This document shows, piece after piece, positions 1 through 7,750 of a DNA stretch of 64,000 nucleotides. The DNA lies in contig NZ_JAFIBM010000001.1 of NCBI RefSeq assembly GCF_017833035.1, positions 2,501,762 through 2,565,761 of the forward strand, in the 5' to 3' direction. The notes beneath the pieces are model-generated. The model was given only the letters and a program-made list of their open reading frames with translations. It searched no databases and was not told the origin of the DNA. Each line of letters opens with the position of its first letter. The stretch's first letter is position 1. This DNA comes from Frigoribacterium sp. PvP032 (GTDB taxonomy: Bacteria; Actinomycetota; Actinomycetes; Actinomycetales; Microbacteriaceae). The position numbers were made by a program, and so were the translations under genes.

Positions 1-1
1 C

Positions 2-460
2 AACGACGACATCCTCACGCTCACCACCGAGGACATCGACTCGACCATCAAGACCAACGTCTACTCGCTGTTCTGGCTGTCGCAGGCGGTCATCCCGCAC
101 CTCGAGCCCGGCTCGTCGATCGTCACGACCGGCTCGGTGCAGGGCACGCAGCCGAGCCCCGACAAGATCGACTACGCGCTGACGAAGGGTGCCATCGGCG
201 TCTTCACCGCGGGCCTCGCGCAGCAGCTCGCCCCCAAGGGCATCCGCGTCAACCAGGTCTCGCCCGGCCCGGTGTGGACGCCGCTGCAGCCCGGCTCGGA
301 CGACGCCGAGACCGTGTCGGAGTTCGGCGGCCAGGCGCCGTACGGCCGCCCCGGCCAGCCGGCCGAGCTGGCCGCGGCCTACGTGCACCTCGTGAGCCCT
401 GAGTCGAGCTACACCTCGGGTGCGACCATCACGATCGCGGGGGCCATGCCGGCGGTCTGA
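2..460 (+). CDS. SDR-family oxidoreductase, 5' end outside window
   Basis: This is the C-terminal part of a short-chain dehydrogenase/reductase; the open frame runs from the window edge to a TGA at 458-460. The catalytic Tyr-x-x-x-Lys is visible in DYALTKGA, preceded by the Ser-containing segment IVTTGSVQG and followed by the PGPVWT segment usual in this family. The Rossmann glycine motif lies upstream, outside the window. The same NVY...PHL.PGS.IV pattern and a GLAQQL..KGIRVN stretch recur in the complete gene at 15556-16455, so the two are paralogues. They resemble the YghA/YhdG-like SDRs often met in stress-gene regions of actinobacteria. The substrate cannot be told from sequence. Confidence 0.85.
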   Translation, partial: NDDILTLTTEDIDSTIKTNVYSLFWLSQAVIPHLEPGSSIVTTGSVQGTQPSPDKIDYALTKGAIGVFTAGLAQQLAPKGIRVNQVSPGPVWTPLQPGSDDAETVSEFGGQAPYGRPGQPAELAAAYVHLVSPESSYTSGATITIAGAMPAV

Positions 461-604
461 CCGGCACCGCGCCTCCTCGGCTCCGCTCGCGGCCCGCTCC
501 CCCGTCCAGGCGGGGAGGCGGGCCGCCGCAGTCCGCGGACGCCACCACACACGGTGTGTGCCGCACAGAACACGCCGCGAGCATGATCGAGGTAGCTGCA
601 CCCC

Positions 605-680
605 GTCGAGGGCGGGTCGCCCGCACCGAGGGCGGGTCGCTCGCTACCCGCCCTCGACGCAACGGACCCGCCCTCGACGA
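605..680. repeat. 20-bp phased GGCGGGT array, two forward then two reversed
   Basis: In the 283-base gap before ligD, CGAGGGCGGGTCGC occurs at 607-620 and 627-640, and its reverse ACCCGCCCTCG at 646-656 and 666-676. Each pair is offset by exactly 20 bp, so all copies face the same side of the helix and the whole can fold into one hairpin. A second array with the same core lies at 58397-58529. It may be a protein-binding array or a small palindromic repeat element. Nothing else is seen in the gap except a GGCA run at 710-721 and the ligD ribosome binding site. Confidence 0.75.
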
Positions 681-743
681 AGCGCGCGGGCGGGAGGCGG
701 CGGGTAGGCAGGCAGGCAGGCAGACGACACGAGGAGGCGGCGG

Positions 744-3290
744 ATGGCCAGCAAGGGACGCGGCGAGCGCGTGCAGGTCGGCGGGCACACGCTGCAGCTC
801 ACCAACCTCGACAAGGTGCTGTACCCCGCGAGCGGCACGACGAAGGCGGACGTCCTCGGCTACTACGCCTCCGTCGCGGAGTGGATGCTGCCGCACGTCG
901 AGGGGCGTCCCGCGACGCGGAAGCGCTGGGTGAACGGGGTCGACGGCGAGGTGTTCTTCGAGAAGAACCTGCCCGACTCCGCACCCGACTGGGTCGCCCG
1001 GCACGAGATCGAGCACAAGGACCACGCGAACGTCTACCCGATGGTCAACGACCTCGCGACGCTCACCTGGCTGGCGCAGGTCGCCGCTCTCGAGGTGCAC
1101 GTGCCCCAGTGGCGCTTCGGCCCGCGCGGCGCGCAGCGGAACCCCGACCGGCTCGTGCTCGACCTCGACCCGGGCGAGGGCGTCGGCCTGGCCGAGTGCG
1201 TCGAGGTCGCGCAGCTGCTGCGGCCCCTGCTCGACGGGATGGGCCTCGAGCTCGTGCCGGTGACGAGCGGCAGCAAGGGCGTGCACCTCTACGCGCGGCT
1301 CGACGGGAAGCAGACGAGCGCGCAGGTGAGCGACGTCGCCCACGAGCTCGCCCGGGCCGTCGAGGCCGACCACCCCGACCTCGTGCTGAGCACGATGGGC
1401 AAGGCCGACCGCCACGGCAAGGTGCTGCTCGACTGGTCGCAGAACAACGGCAACAAGACGACGGTCGCGCCGTACTCGCTGCGCGGCCGCGAGCGCCCGA
1501 CCGTCGCGATGCCGCGCACCTGGCGCGAGCTGGCGTCGAAGCAGCTGCGGCAGCTCGAGTACACCGAGGTGCTGGAGCGGCTGAGGCGCCGCGGAGATCC
1601 CCTGGCCGACGTGTCGAGCGGCACTCCGGTGCCCCCAGGAGAGCTCGGCGACGACATGCGCAACACCGAGTCGCCCGAGCACGAGCACGACGACGACACG
1701 GCGACGGGCGGCGACGGAGAGAAGCGCGAGGGGCGCGACCGCCTCGCGAAGTACCGCTCGATGCGCGACGCGTCGAAGACCGCCGAGCCGGTCCCCGCCG
1801 CCGCACCGCCGACGAGCGACGGCCGCAGCTTCGTCATCCAGGAGCACCACGCCAGCCGCCTGCACTGGGACTTCCGCCTCGAGCACGACGGCGTCCTCGT
1901 CAGCTGGGCCCTGCCCAAGGGCGAGCCGGACGACCCCGGCACGAACCACCTCGCGGTGATGACCGAGGACCACCCGCTCGAGTACGGCACCTTCGAGGGC
2001 ACGATCGCGAAGGGCGAGTACGGCGCCGGCGAGGTCACGATCTGGGACTCCGGCACGTACGACGTCGAGAAGTGGCGCGACGGCAAGGAGGTGATCGCGG
2101 TGCTGCACGGCGAGCAGCGCGGCACCCGCCGGGTCGCCCTGATCCACACCGGCCACGGCGGTGGCAAGGCCGACCGGAACTGGCTGATCCACCGGATGGC
2201 GGACGATGCCGCCGACGGCGGCTCGGGCCGGAAGAAGCGCGGCAAGACCGTGATCGGCTCGGGCAGGGGATCCGGTCCCGACCGCGGTTCGAGCACCGGG
2301 CGCGCGTCCTCCGACGCGAGCGACGGCGACGCCCCCGACCCCGTCTCCCCCATGCTCGCCGTCGCGGGCACCGCAGCCGACGTCGACGACGACAGGGCGA
2401 TCGAGATGAAGTGGGACGGCATCCGCGCGATCGCCGTCGTCCAGGGCGGCCGCGTCACGCTGACCAGCCGCAACGGCCACGACCTCACTCCCGCCTACCC
2501 CGAGCTGCAGGTGCTGGCCGAGCAGGTCGTCAGCGAAGGAGGCGCGGTGCTCGACGGCGAGGTCGTGGCCGTCGACGAGTCCGGTCGCCCCGACTTCGGG
2601 CTGCTGCAGACGCGCATGGGCCTGACGAAGCCGCGCGAGGTCGAGCAGGCCGCGAAGGGAGCGCCGATCCGCTACCTGCTCTTCGACGTGCTGCAGGCCG
2701 AGGGCAGGTCGCTGCTGCGGGAGACGTACGACGAGCGTCGGGAGGTGCTCGAGCGGATCGTGACGTCCGGGGGCCCGATCGACGTGCCGGCCGTCTTCGA
2801 CGGCGACCTGGAGGAGGCGATGCGGACCTCTCAGCGCCTCCGGCTGGAAGGGGTGGTCGCGAAGCGCCGCGACGCGACCTACAGCGCCGGTCGACGCTCG
2901 CGCGCCTGGATGAAGCTGAAGCACCACGCGACGCAGGAGGTGGTGATCGCGGGCTGGCGTCCCGGGAACGGTCGTCGCGCCTCCGGTGTCGGCTCACTGC
3001 TGATGGGGGTGCCCGGCGACGACGGGCTCGTGTACGTCGGGCGGGTCGGCACCGGGTTCCGCGACCGCGACCTGGACGAGCTGCTGACGGAGTTCAGGAA
3101 GGTCGAGCGGAAGACGAGCCCGCTCGTCGACGTGCCCGCCGCCGACGCCGGCGACGCGCACTGGATCACGCCGTCGCGCGTCGGCGAGGTGTCGTTCGCG
3201 GAATGGACGTCGACCGGTCGCCTCCGCCAGCCCTCGTGGCGCGGCTGGCGCCCCGACAAGTCGCCCGACGACGTCGTCCGCGAGAGCTGA
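744..3290 (+). CDS. ligD: ATP-dependent DNA ligase D (polymerase-phosphoesterase-ligase)
   Basis: This is a multifunctional end-joining ligase of 848 aa acting in Ku-dependent repair of DNA double-strand breaks. Domains run in the mycobacterial order. A primase-like polymerase domain occupies about residues 10-290, with metal-binding Asp140 and Asp142 in LDLDPGEG. A 3'-phosphoesterase domain lies at about 340-500, with His368 and His369 in HHASRLHWDFRLE. The ATP ligase domain follows from about 535, with nucleotidyl Lys556 in EMKWDGIR, then an OB fold. The start is ATG 744 with GAGGAGG at 731-737. The partner gene ku is not in the window. The exporter gene follows after 22 bases and may be cotranscribed. 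Confidence 0.95.
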   Translation: MASKGRGERVQVGGHTLQLTNLDKVLYPASGTTKADVLGYYASVAEWMLPHVEGRPATRKRWVNGVDGEVFFEKNLPDSAPDWVARHEIEHKDHANVYPMVNDLATLTWLAQVAALEVHVPQWRFGPRGAQRNPDRLVLDLDPGEGVGLAECVEVAQLLRPLLDGMGLELVPVTSGSKGVHLYARLDGKQTSAQVSDVAHELARAVEADHPDLVLSTMGKADRHGKVLLDWSQNNGNKTTVAPYSLRGRERPTVAMPRTWRELASKQLRQLEYTEVLERLRRRGDPLADVSSGTPVPPGELGDDMRNTESPEHEHDDDTATGGDGEKREGRDRLAKYRSMRDASKTAEPVPAAAPPTSDGRSFVIQEHHASRLHWDFRLEHDGVLVSWALPKGEPDDPGTNHLAVMTEDHPLEYGTFEGTIAKGEYGAGEVTIWDSGTYDVEKWRDGKEVIAVLHGEQRGTRRVALIHTGHGGGKADRNWLIHRMADDAADGGSGRKKRGKTVIGSGRGSGPDRGSSTGRASSDASDGDAPDPVSPMLAVAGTAADVDDDRAIEMKWDGIRAIAVVQGGRVTLTSRNGHDLTPAYPELQVLAEQVVSEGGAVLDGEVVAVDESGRPDFGLLQTRMGLTKPREVEQAAKGAPIRYLLFDVLQAEGRSLLRETYDERREVLERIVTSGGPIDVPAVFDGDLEEAMRTSQRLRLEGVVAKRRDATYSAGRRSRAWMKLKHHATQEVVIAGWRPGNGRRASGVGSLLMGVPGDDGLVYVGRVGTGFRDRDLDELLTEFRKVERKTSPLVDVPAADAGDAHWITPSRVGEVSFAEWTSTGRLRQPSWRGWRPDKSPDDVVRES

Positions 3291-3312
3291 CCGCGAGGAG
3301 GAGACTCGGGGG

Positions 3313-4707
3313 ATGACAGACGCCCGCGGCCAGCGCATCGTCCTCGTGGTCGCGGTGCTCGCCTCCTTCGTGGCGTTCCTCGACGGGTCGATCGTGACCG
3401 TCGCGCTGCCGGCGATCGCACGGGGCCTGGGCGAAGGAGGCGCGGGCCCGGCGAGCGGAGCCGACCTGACCCTGCAGCAGTGGGTCGTCGACGCGTACCT
3501 GCTCGCGCTCGGCTCGCTGATGCTCGTCGCGGGGTCGCTCAGCGACACGTTCGGGCGGGTGCGCGTGCTGCGCGCGGGCCTCGTCGCCTTCGCACTGACG
3601 AGCCTGCTCGCGGCGCTGGCCCCCGACCCCGGCCTGCTCATCGCCGCCCGTGCGCTGCAGGGCGTGGCCGCGGCGCTGCTCGTGCCGTCGAGCCTCGCGC
3701 TGATCACGTCGACGTTCACCGGGCCGGCCCAGGGCCGCGCGATCGGCTCGTGGACCGCGTGGACCGGCGTCGCTTTCCTGATCGGGCCGCTCGCCGGCGG
3801 CGCCCTCGTCGACACGCTCGGCTGGCGGTGGGTGTTCGCCGTGGTCGTCGTGCCGGTGGTGCTGACGCTGCTGCTGATGACGCGCCTGCCCGGCGACGCG
3901 CACCGGGGCGGACCCGACCAGCCCGCCCGTGTCGACGTCGTCGGCGCCGTGCTCGCCGCCGTCGGCCTCGCGGGCCCGGTGTTCGCGCTGATCGAGGGCC
4001 AGCGCGTCGGCTTCGGCGCCTGGTTCGTCGTCGTGCCGCTCGTCGTCGGCGTCGTCGCGCTCGCCGCCTTCGTCTGGTGGGAGCGGCGAGCGCCGCAGCC
4101 GATGATGCCGCTCGACCTGTTCCGCACCCGCGAGTTCGCCGTCGGCAACCTCGCGACGGTCGGGCTCTACGCCGCGATCAGCCTCGGCACGCTGACCATC
4201 CCCCTCGTGGTGCAGGAGCTCGCCGGCCTCTCCGCAACCCTCGCCGGCCTCGTCACCCTGCCGACGACCATCGTCTCCCTGCTCTTCTCGACGATGTTCG
4301 GCACGCTCGCCGCGACGCACGGACCGCGCCTGTTCATGACGATCGGCCCGCTGATCACGGCGAGCGGGTTCCTCTGGATGCTGCTCGTGCGCGACCCGAT
4401 CGACGTCTGGTGGCAGGTCGTGCCCGGGGTCGTCCTGTTCGGGCTCGGGCTCTCGGTGACGGTCGCCCCGCTCACCTCGGCCGTGCTGTCGGGCATCTCG
4501 CCGGCCCGGTCGGGCATCGCGTCGGCGGTCAACAACGCGATCTCGCGGGTGGCAGGACTGGTCGCAGTCGCGTTCCTGGGCGTCATCGCCGGAGGCGCGC
4601 TCACGGTCGACGGGTTCCACCGCGTCGTCGTCGTGGTCGCGGTGCTGCTCGTCGGCAGCTCGCTCGTCTCGTTCGTCGGCCTGCGGGGCACGCGCCGCGC
4701 CTCCTAG
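3313..4707 (+). CDS. MFS drug:H+ antiporter, DHA2-like
   Basis: A major facilitator superfamily efflux protein of 464 aa. The first helix carries FLDGSIVTVALPAI, the D1 motif of the 14-helix DHA2 group (QacA/EmrB type). The loop after helix 2 has the GSLSDTFGRVRVL version of motif A, and the GPLAGGALVDTLGWRWVF segment in helices 5-6 is the antiporter motif C region. This predicts proton-driven export of a hydrophobic or cationic compound; the substrate is unknown. It starts 22 bases after ligD stops, with a GAGGAGGAG stretch at 295-303 bases past 3000, and ends before an inverted repeat that may serve as terminator. Confidence 0.9.
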   Translation: MTDARGQRIVLVVAVLASFVAFLDGSIVTVALPAIARGLGEGGAGPASGADLTLQQWVVDAYLLALGSLMLVAGSLSDTFGRVRVLRAGLVAFALTSLLAALAPDPGLLIAARALQGVAAALLVPSSLALITSTFTGPAQGRAIGSWTAWTGVAFLIGPLAGGALVDTLGWRWVFAVVVVPVVLTLLLMTRLPGDAHRGGPDQPARVDVVGAVLAAVGLAGPVFALIEGQRVGFGAWFVVVPLVVGVVALAAFVWWERRAPQPMMPLDLFRTREFAVGNLATVGLYAAISLGTLTIPLVVQELAGLSATLAGLVTLPTTIVSLLFSTMFGTLAATHGPRLFMTIGPLITASGFLWMLLVRDPIDVWWQVVPGVVLFGLGLSVTVAPLTSAVLSGISPARSGIASAVNNAISRVAGLVAVAFLGVIAGGALTVDGFHRVVVVVAVLLVGSSLVSFVGLRGTRRAS

Positions 4708-4720
4708 CGTCGCCGCCCCC

Positions 4721-4788
4721 TGTCCCGTCCTGTTCCGGGCGTCCCGTCGTGCCACGGCGCGACGCGATGCCCGGGACAAGACGGGACA
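4721..4788. repeat. Intergenic inverted repeat with 20-bp arms
   Basis: TGTCCCGTCCTGTTCCGGGC at 4721-4740 is mirrored by GCCCGGGACAAGACGGGACA at 4769-4788 with two mismatches. The loop carries a further GTCCCGTC copy at 4741-4748, so the motif is iterated at roughly 10-bp steps. It sits between convergent genes and may end transcription of both, but there is no T-run. Its build resembles the other repeat islands of this window although the sequence differs. Confidence 0.65.
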
Positions 4789-4794
4789 CGGGCC

Positions 4795-5439
4795 CTAGAC
4801 CGGAGGAGTCGGCGCCGGCGACCCGCCGACGAGGTCGCCGAAGCGCCGCCACGACGCGTCCTGCTGCGCCAGCCGCCGGAGCGCCAGCAGCAGCGGCTCG
4901 ACCAGCACCGTCCCCAGCACGACGTACTGCACGGCGGCGTCGACGCTCTCGAGCGGGACCCCGGCGATCTCGGCGTCCGCGACGTCGTGCATGGCCCGCG
5001 CGTAGCCGTCGAGACGCTCGGGCGGCAGGTCGAAGCCGGCGGCCTCGAGCCCGTCGACGGCGACCTCGAGCGCGGCGAGCACGGGGCCGTCGCCCGGGTC
5101 GACGGTCCAGCCCCAGCGCTCGACGAGGCCGCGCGCCCTGGCGTGGTCGACTCCCTCGGGCGCGGCGGGCGTGACCGCGTGCTGGGCGACGCCGAGCACC
5201 TCCCCCACCGAGTCGTGCTCCAGGTCGAGGAACTCGAGCACCCCGCGAGCCCGCGCGACGCTGAGCCCGCCGGGGCCGACCAGGGCCCGCACGAGTCGCA
5301 GCCGTCGTGCGTGCTCGTCGCCGTAGCGGGCCTGCGTGGCCGAGGTGCGCTCGCCCTCGGGCAGCAGCCCCTCGCGCAGGTAGTACTTGATCGTCGCGAT
5401 CGGGACGCCGCTCACGTCGGCGAGCTCGGAGATGCGCAT
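4795..5439 (-). CDS. MerR-family transcriptional regulator
   Basis: A 214-aa regulator with an N-terminal MerR winged helix-turn-helix, beginning MRISELADVSGVPIATIKYY and running to about residue 70. The C-terminal effector domain is helical and lacks cysteine clusters, so a metal-sensing MerR is unlikely; an organic ligand is more likely. The start is ATG 5439, with AAGGGGG just upstream. It is divergent from the DUF4188 gene at 5554, and the shared 114-base gap holds two matching dyads, which suggests it controls both genes. MerR-DUF4188 pairs recur in actinobacteria, as I recall. Confidence 0.88.
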   Translation of the reverse strand: MRISELADVSGVPIATIKYYLREGLLPEGERTSATQARYGDEHARRLRLVRALVGPGGLSVARARGVLEFLDLEHDSVGEVLGVAQHAVTPAAPEGVDHARARGLVERWGWTVDPGDGPVLAALEVAVDGLEAAGFDLPPERLDGYARAMHDVADAEIAGVPLESVDAAVQYVVLGTVLVEPLLLALRRLAQQDASWRRFGDLVGGSPAPTPPV

Positions 5440-5448
5440 GGGGCCCCC

Positions 5449-5508
5449 TTGACATTGGATAGCGGCACTCTCCAAGATGGGGGAGCACTGGAGAGCAACA
5501 CTATCCAA
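5449..5508. promoter_or_regulatory. Twin dyad operators in merR/DUF4188 divergent promoter
   Basis: TTGGATAG-N5-CTCTCCAA at 5455-5475 and CTGGAGAG-N5-CTATCCAA at 5488-5508 are inverted versions of the same 21-bp dyad, TTGGAKAG-N5-CTMTCCAA. A TTGACA hexamer at 5449-5454 with CAAGAT at 5473-5478 would place the first dyad between -35 and -10 of the rightward promoter with an 18-base spacer, the geometry MerR proteins use. Confidence 0.6.
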
Positions 5509-5553
5509 TCTCCGGGCACCCACCCGCGGCAGACGCGTCGAAGGAGCGAGATC

Positions 5554-6057
5554 ATGGCCCGTGTCATCCCCGGCAGGACGACCCACCGGCACGAGGGCGA
5601 GCTCGTCGTCTTCCTGATCGGCATGAGCGTCAACAAGATCTGGCGGCCCGACCAGTGGCTGCCCGTGTTCGCCGCCATGACCCCGATGATCGTCGAGCTG
5701 TTCAGGGACAAGGAGTCGGGGCTCCGCGGCCTGCGCACCACGATCGGCTCGCGAGGGCCGGTGCTGGTGCAGTACTGGGACTCGCTCGAGAAGCTCTACG
5801 CCTACGCCGGCTCGGCCGACCAGGCCCACCGCCCCGCGTGGAGCGCCTTCAACCGCCGGGCCCGCAAGGCACCGGGCGCGGTCGGCATCTGGCACGAGAC
5901 GTTCGTCGTCGAGCGCGCCGAGAGCATGTACGTCGGGATGCCCGCCTCCGGCCTCGCCCTGGCCACGGAGGCCGTGCCCGTCGGCCCGCGCGCCGACACC
6001 GCCCGCGCCCGCGCCGCCGCCGGCCGCACCGCGGCCGGCCCCGCCTCCTCCTCCTGA
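5554..6057 (+). CDS. DUF4188 (monooxygenase-like) protein
   Basis: A 167-aa protein matching the DUF4188 family, recognised from GRTTHRHEGELVVFLIGM near the N-terminus and the later VQYWDSLEKLYAYA and W..F segments, which suggest a dimeric ferredoxin-like (ABM-type) fold. Some family members are labelled monooxygenase without solid biochemical proof. The C-terminal 35 residues are Ala/Arg-rich and probably disordered. The start ATG 5554 has AAGGAG at 5541-5546. It is probably under control of the divergent MerR regulator through the twin dyads in between. Confidence 0.8.
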   Translation: MARVIPGRTTHRHEGELVVFLIGMSVNKIWRPDQWLPVFAAMTPMIVELFRDKESGLRGLRTTIGSRGPVLVQYWDSLEKLYAYAGSADQAHRPAWSAFNRRARKAPGAVGIWHETFVVERAESMYVGMPASGLALATEAVPVGPRADTARARAAAGRTAAGPASSS

Positions 6058-6072
6058 AGCTGCTGCAGCACC

Positions 6073-6136
6073 ATGAACCGCATTCCGAACCATGAACCGC
6101 GTTTTTTCGCGGTTCATGGTTCGGAACGCGGTTCAT
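6073..6136. repeat. 64-bp palindromic element, copy 1 (intergenic)
   Basis: Two 29-base arms, 6073-6101 and 6108-6136, pair with one mismatch around a six-T loop. Each arm carries ATGAACCG twice, 19 bases apart (6073 and 6092), mirrored by GCGGTTCAT at 6109 and 6128. A near-identical element of the same 64-bp length lies inside the ABC ATPase gene at 48817-48880. The pairing arms with a GC-rich stem could also stop transcription after the DUF4188 gene. Confidence 0.85.
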
Positions 6137-6168
6137 CGCGCAGGCCGATGCCCCGGGAGACGCAGGCC

Positions 6169-6212
6169 GGGCCCGCAGGAGGCACGGGTCGGGCCCGCAG
6201 GAGGCGCGGGTC
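6169..6212. repeat. 22-bp tandem duplication
   Basis: GGGCCCGCAGGAGGCACGGG plus TC at 6169-6190 is followed directly by a copy with one changed base at 6191-6212. It lies just upstream of the acetyltransferase promoter. The second copy contains one occurrence of the window-wide 10-mer AGGAGGCGCG. Confidence 0.8.
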
Positions 6213-6240
6213 GGCACGCCCGCTCCGCTACCGTCGACCC

Positions 6241-6831
6241 GTGCTCACCACCGACCGCCTCCTCCTCCGCCGCTGGCGCGACGCCGACCGCGAGCCGTTC
6301 GCGGCGCTGAACGCGGACCCCGTCGTGATGGAGTTCTTCCCCTCGACGCGGACGCGCGCCGAGTCGGACGAGATGATCGACCGCGTCGAGCGGGGCTTCG
6401 AGGCGAACGGCTTCGGCCTCTGGGCCGTCGAGCGGCGCGCGGACGGCCAGCTGCTCGGCTTCGTCGGCCTGTCGCGCCCGGCGGTCGACGTGGTCGTCGG
6501 CGGCCGCCCGCTCTCCGAGCGCGTCGAGATCGGCTGGCGCCTGCGCCGCGACGCGTGGGGGCAGGGCCTCGCGAGCGAGGCCGCGCGCGAGGTGCTCCGC
6601 GACGCCTTCGACCCCGACGGGCTCGCCCTGCCCGAGGTCGTCAGCTTCACCGCCGCGACCAACGTCCGCTCCCGCGCGCTGATGGAGCGGCTCGGCCTCG
6701 CCCGCGACCCGGCCGACGACTTCGAGCACCCGGCCCTGCCGCCCGGCCACCGCCTCCGCCCCCACGTCCTCTACCGCGCCTCCCGCGATCGTCCCTCCCC
6801 GGACGGCGCTCCCCCGGCGACGGGGTCCTGA
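6241..6831 (+). CDS. GNAT-family N-acetyltransferase (RimJ/RimL-like)
   Basis: A 196-aa acyl-CoA acetyltransferase of the RimJ/RimL group. It opens with LTTDRLLLRRWRDADREPF, typical of this branch, and has the GWRLRRDAWGQGLASEA segment that forms the acetyl-CoA pyrophosphate-binding motif A, then SFTAATNVRSRALMERLG. The target amine is not evident. I chose GTG 6241 because TACCGT at 6229-6234 stands exactly 6 bases before it, a leaderless promoter arrangement repeated elsewhere in this window. The in-frame ATG at 6073 belongs to the palindromic element. Confidence 0.88.
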   Translation: MLTTDRLLLRRWRDADREPFAALNADPVVMEFFPSTRTRAESDEMIDRVERGFEANGFGLWAVERRADGQLLGFVGLSRPAVDVVVGGRPLSERVEIGWRLRRDAWGQGLASEAAREVLRDAFDPDGLALPEVVSFTAATNVRSRALMERLGLARDPADDFEHPALPPGHRLRPHVLYRASRDRPSPDGAPPATGS

Positions 6832-6899
6832 CCGTCGCGCCGAGGGCGCGACGGACCACGAAGCCCTGGCAGGATCGTCGTGACCAGGAGGGGGAGACG

Positions 6900-7169
6900 A
6901 TGAGAGCAGAAGACGTCCAGGCGAAGCGGTTCTCGCCGGTGAAGTTCCGCGAGGGCTACGACATGGCCGACGTGGACGCGTTCCTCGCCCGCGTGCAGTC
7001 AGTCATGGCGGCCGACGACGAGGGTCGGACGGGCGCGCCCGACATGATGCCCGAAGACGTCGTGAACGCCCGGTTCACGCCGACGAAGTTCCGCGAGGGC
7101 TACCACCAGGACCAGGTGGACGACTTCCTCGACGAGATCGTCGCCGACCTCCACCGTCGCGGCCTCTAG
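6900..7169 (+). CDS. Mini DivIVA-domain protein with two tandem motifs
   Basis: An 89-aa protein made almost only of two copies of the DivIVA N-terminal signature: FSPVKFREGYDMADVDAFL at about residues 11-29 and FTPTKFREGYHQDQVDDFL at about 60-78. In full DivIVA/Wag31 proteins this segment binds curved polar membrane and is followed by a long coiled coil, absent here. It may modulate polar growth or be a degenerate partner; its function is unknown. AGGAGGGGGA precedes ATG 6900. The stop overlaps the convergent gluconokinase stop by 4 bases. Confidence 0.8.
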   Translation: MRAEDVQAKRFSPVKFREGYDMADVDAFLARVQSVMAADDEGRTGAPDMMPEDVVNARFTPTKFREGYHQDQVDDFLDEIVADLHRRGL

Positions 7170-7750
7170 GCGACCGGCGCCAGGCCGAGCAGGCGCAGCA
7201 CGTCGTCCGCCTCCTCCTCAGGGGTGCGGGTGGCGTCGACGACGATGTGGCGCTCGTCGGCCTGCGGCGGCTCGAGCGTCGCGACCTGCGAGTCGAGCAG
7301 CGTCGTCGGCATGAAGTGGCCCGAGCGCTCGGCCATCCGGCCGCCGATCAGGTCGCCGCTGCCCTGCAGGTAGACGAAGACGACGTTGTGCTCGCGCAGC
7401 ACGTCGCGGTACTTGCGCTTGAGGGCCGAGCAGGTGATGACGCCGGGGACGCCCTGCATCGCGTGCTCGACGATCCACGACGAGACCGTGTCGAGCCACG
7501 GCGCACGGTCGTCGTCGTCGAGAGGCTGGCCCGCGGCCATCTTCGCGACGTTCTCGTCGGGGTGCAGGTCGTCGCCCTCGGCGAGGTCCCAGCCGAGGCG
7601 CTCGGCGACGAGCGCGGCGACGGTCGACTTGCCCGACCCCGACACCCCCATGACGACGAGCACCGGGTCAGAGTCGTGTGCCGGGTGGCGAGCCGACCCC
7701 GGCACGAGCGGGGCCGAGGAGGCGGCGCCCGCGTTCTCGAGGGTCGCCAT
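7166..7750 (-). CDS. gntK: Gluconokinase, AAA/P-loop type
   Basis: This enzyme phosphorylates gluconate to 6-phosphogluconate, feeding the pentose phosphate pathway. The 194-aa protein has Walker A GVSGSGKS at residues 35-42, then the family segments AEGDDLHPDENVAKMAAGQPL and VITCSALKRKYRDVLRE, the latter with the lid and substrate lysine/arginine residues. The first 30 residues are an extra, probably disordered N-terminus. ATG 7750 overlaps the stop of an upstream 17-codon frame, suggesting coupled translation. A GntR-type operator stands upstream at 7901-7911. Confidence 0.9.
   Translation of the reverse strand: MATLENAGAASSAPLVPGSARHPAHDSDPVLVVMGVSGSGKSTVAALVAERLGWDLAEGDDLHPDENVAKMAAGQPLDDDDRAPWLDTVSSWIVEHAMQGVPGVITCSALKRKYRDVLREHNVVFVYLQGSGDLIGGRMAERSGHFMPTTLLDSQVATLEPPQADERHIVVDATRTPEEEADDVLRLLGLAPVA

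Noticed and set aside
605-680. CRISPR array or replication-origin iterons, because of the regular 20-bp spacing.
   Set aside because: Units are too short and include inverted copies, there are no unique spacers of 30 bp or more, no cas genes, and no replication protein gene or AT-rich segment nearby.
429-2927. An open frame of 832 codons opposite ligD, and similar long frames opposite other genes (for example 10907-13228, 37230-40469, 44390-47644).
   Set aside because: In DNA this rich in G+C stop codons are rare, so long frames arise opposite real genes. Their translations are Arg/Ala/His-rich with no known domain, and the other strand holds a clear gene each time.
6073-6831. An upstream start for the acetyltransferase at ATG 6073.
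   Set aside because: That ATG is part of the 64-bp palindrome, and the reading through it is identical in kind to the insert in the ABC ATPase. The leaderless GTG at 6241 gives the family N-terminus.
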